Shown one piece after another: positions 62,076-64,000 of a stretch of DNA of 64,000 bases. Each line of letters starts with the position of its first letter. Positions within the stretch are counted from its first letter, which is position 1. The DNA lies in the NCBI GenBank assembly GCA_020635355.1, contig JACJZW010000004.1, forward strand, positions 62,001-126,000, given 5' to 3'. The notes under the pieces are model-generated. The model was not told where the DNA came from. It saw only the letters and a list, made by a program, of their open reading frames with translations, and ran no database searches. The DNA is from Flavobacteriales bacterium. GTDB lineage: Bacteria > Bacteroidota > Bacteroidia > NS11-12g > UBA9320. Made by a program: the position numbers and the translations under genes.

Positions 62076-63165
62076 GTTGTTCCAGGCGTTGATTTGGTAG
62101 ATGAATAATATAGGAGGTACCGGCGTTTTCCACCGAGTCGATTTCTATTGTACCCTTGAGATTATGGACGGCTTCCTTGACCAGATAAAGTGTAACATAA
62201 TTTTTCCCTTTACCTGAGATCATGGTTTCAAAAAGAGTTCCGGATAAATCAGTATCCACGTACATACTATTGTCGGTGAAAATGATTTGGGCACCATCAC
62301 CTTCAGGATTCATGTCAATGTCTATGTCCAGGTACTCCTGATTAGGGGCCATGTTATTCAATGCATGGGAAATGAGGTTATTGAAAACCAGCTGAACCTT
62401 ATATGCATCAGAAACCAATGAAGTCTGCAGCGGATTGGTAATGCGCATTCGAAGTTTAGATAAGTCGATGAGGGCTTCCAGTGTCTCACTGGCTTGTTGA
62501 ACCATTTCTTCCAGGCTGATTTCCTCAATGTTGCTGAGGTGCCGGTTGTTGTTGTAATGATTAATGATGTTTCGGAGCTGTAAGTCGATTTCGACGATGC
62601 CTCGTTCCAAGAGAGGTAAAAACTCGTGAACATCAACACCTTCAGGATTACTTAGGGATAATCGAACGATGCCGTGCATCGAGACCAGAGTGCTTCTCAT
62701 TTCATTGGAAGCGGTATGAATAAATTTGTTCAGATGTTCCAGAGCCACCTCTACATCGTGTTGTTTCCGTTTGAGATCACGTCGTGTGTCGTAGATTTCG
62801 ATGGCAGATTGGATGGTTTGACGGAGGTCGTGTTCATTCCATGGTTTGGATAGAAATCGATAGACCCGGGCCTTATTGATGGAATCCAACATGGCCTTTT
62901 GATCGGCGAAGCCGGTTAGAATAATTCGAATAGGTTCCGGAAATTCCTGAAGAATACTTGCGAAGAATTCAATTCCCGTGATCCCTTGCATGCGTTGATC
63001 CGATATGATGACCTTAATATCCGGGTTTTCAGATAGAATTTGTCGTGCCTGATCGGCATCGCTTGCCGTATGAATGTGGTATTCACGTCTAAAAATAGCA
63101 CGAAAGGCGACGAGGTTAGGTTCCTCGTCGTCAATATACATGATGGCATTATCCCTGTTCGCCAT
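62056..63165 (-). CDS. Receiver domain fused to a degenerate histidine-kinase module
   Basis: 369 residues. Receiver at 1-120 with Asp12-Asp13, phospho-acceptor Asp56 (IISDQRM), Thr84 and Lys107 (LSKPW) intact. A coiled linker leads to a HisKA-like region in which the phospho-accepting His of the usual ASHELRTPL motif is Asn154 (ASNEMRSTL). The ATPase part keeps an N-box (VFNNLISHALNN) but has DNSMYVDTD where the G1 box DxGxG should be. So it can receive a phosphate but probably not bind ATP or autophosphorylate. Overlaps both neighbours (17 and 20 bp). Confidence 0.9.
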   Translation of the reverse strand: MANRDNAIMYIDDEEPNLVAFRAIFRREYHIHTASDADQARQILSENPDIKVIISDQRMQGITGIEFFASILQEFPEPIRIILTGFADQKAMLDSINKARVYRFLSKPWNEHDLRQTIQSAIEIYDTRRDLKRKQHDVEVALEHLNKFIHTASNEMRSTLVSMHGIVRLSLSNPEGVDVHEFLPLLERGIVEIDLQLRNIINHYNNNRHLSNIEEISLEEMVQQASETLEALIDLSKLRMRITNPLQTSLVSDAYKVQLVFNNLISHALNNMAPNQEYLDIDIDMNPEGDGAQIIFTDNSMYVDTDLSGTLFETMISGKGKNYVTLYLVKEAVHNLKGTIEIDSVENAGTSYIIHLPNQRLEQRDDRTA

Positions 63166-64000
63166 TGTTTGTTTTTAAGTCGTCTGGAATGGTAATGATA
63201 AAGGTTGTTCCTACGCCCGATTCACCATGAACCTCAATGGATCCATTATGTTTTTCAATGATGCCATACGAAATGGAGAGGCCAAGGCCAGTTCCTTTAC
63301 CAACGTCCTTGGTGGTGAAGAATGGATCAAAAATGTGCTTTTTAACATCGTCAGGAATACCGTTTCCATTATCACCAATTTCGATGCGAATAATACCATC
63401 GGCATAATTTGTTCGAACCGATAGTACTCCACCTAGTGATTCACCATATTTGTCTTCAATGGCATCTATCGAATTATCAATGATGTTCATGAAAACTTGA
63501 TTGAGTTTGCCCAGTTGACAGTTGATATAGGGGATTTCTCCGTAATCAACATTGACTTTGATGCTGCGTAGTTGACTTTTCAAAATCGCAATGGTTGAGC
63601 GCAAACCTTCATTGATATCCGATTTTTTCAGGTCTTCCTCATCCGTTCGGGAGAAGTTTTTCAAACCGGTTACAATTTCACTGGTTCGTTTAGCGCCCTC
63701 TTCAATTCCATCGATGAGTTGAGATATTTCGTTGATGCTGTATTCCAAATCAAGCTCATCCGTTTCACTTAGGATCTGGGCAAGAGCTGGGTCCTCTTTA
63801 TCCTTGGCATAATGCTGATATTGATTCAATATTTGAAGGACGTCCTTAAAATCGTTTCGCAGCGGTTCTACGTTGGATGATACGAAGTTGATTGGATTAT
63901 TGATTTCATGGGCAATACCGGCGGTAAGCTGACCAAGAGAAGCCATTTTTTCTGCTTCAAGAAGTTGGCTTTGTGTTGATTTCAAGTTAGCCAGAGTGTC
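63149..64000 (-). CDS. Sensor histidine kinase, N-terminus beyond the window
   Basis: At least 283 residues; the frame stays open to position 64000 (DTLANLKSTQSQLLEAEKM), so the TTG at 63985 is not the real start. HisKA with the active His in AGIAHEINNP, DHp helices, N-box (QVFMNIIDNSIDAI), G1 DNGNGIPDD, F-box FDPFFTTK and G2 GKGTGLGLSIS are all intact. It should donate phosphate to the downstream receiver modules. First of three overlapping genes; its sensory part is not visible. Confidence 0.95.
   Translation of the reverse strand, partial: DTLANLKSTQSQLLEAEKMASLGQLTAGIAHEINNPINFVSSNVEPLRNDFKDVLQILNQYQHYAKDKEDPALAQILSETDELDLEYSINEISQLIDGIEEGAKRTSEIVTGLKNFSRTDEEDLKKSDINEGLRSTIAILKSQLRSIKVNVDYGEIPYINCQLGKLNQVFMNIIDNSIDAIEDKYGESLGGVLSVRTNYADGIIRIEIGDNGNGIPDDVKKHIFDPFFTTKDVGKGTGLGLSISYGIIEKHNGSIEVHGESGVGTTFIITIPDDLKTNNGEQG

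Overview
The window looks like a chromosomal segment of a member of the Bacteroidota. Evidence: a 2365-residue SprA (the outer-membrane channel of the type IX secretion system, T9SS) next to ruvA; two very large secreted proteins ending in T9SS type-A sorting domains; a short primary sigma factor without region 1.1; many lipoproteins and outer-membrane barrels of Bacteroidota-only families (DUF6175, DUF6090, DUF4836-like); and candidate promoters of the TTTG-N19-TAnnTTTG type. I cannot place it below phylum level with confidence.

Layout. 0.1-3.5 kb: a dispersed repeat, a membrane-anchored coiled-coil protein with a clear terminator, two tandem paralogous outer-membrane proteins, and a non-coding stretch. 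3.5-15.8 kb (plus strand): a small membrane protein, then a tight six-gene operon (barrel, lipoprotein, DUF6175 protein, TPR-like exported protein, second barrel, 1881-residue T9SS-secreted alpha/beta hydrolase). 15.8-22.4 kb (minus strand): a converging four-gene operon of the same logic (lipoprotein, Ig-containing exported protein, barrel, 947-residue T9SS-sorted multi-Ig protein). The two units share a 42-bp intergenic gap and may form one surface system; several of their genes carry G/C homopolymers of 7-10 bases. 22.9-26.7 kb: an McrBC-type modification-dependent restriction pair. 26.7-31.5 kb: tRNA-Val(TAC), an AsmA-family protein, an 800-bp region with a 251-bp tandem duplication and small palindromes, and a DUF3108 protein.

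31.7-37.5 kb is the most unusual part. Six small minus-strand genes, unrelated to each other, are separated by four full copies (plus one truncated copy) of a long structured repeat, each copy ending a few bases before a start codon. One junction instead carries an attC-like fold overlapping the 3' end of the upstream gene. No integrase is present. This is either an integrase-less cassette array (CALIN-like) or a repeat-driven accessory gene array of another type.

37.5-49.7 kb is mostly housekeeping and envelope genes: a putative outer-membrane protein, a lipocalin-like lipoprotein, tag, an ArsC-family protein, rpoD (its terminator lies inside the ArsC-family gene), a three-gene envelope operon with a DUF4836-like member, a PagL-like deacylase, a head-GIN lipoprotein, an ECF sigma factor with a tiny zinc-binding partner, a DinB-family protein and ruvA. 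49.8-64 kb: sprA, feoAB, an isocitrate dehydrogenase-type enzyme, a UPF0104/LPG-synthase-like membrane protein, and a histidine kinase / receiver-pseudokinase / receiver signalling operon running off the right edge.

All family assignments are from reading the sequence; no database search was run.
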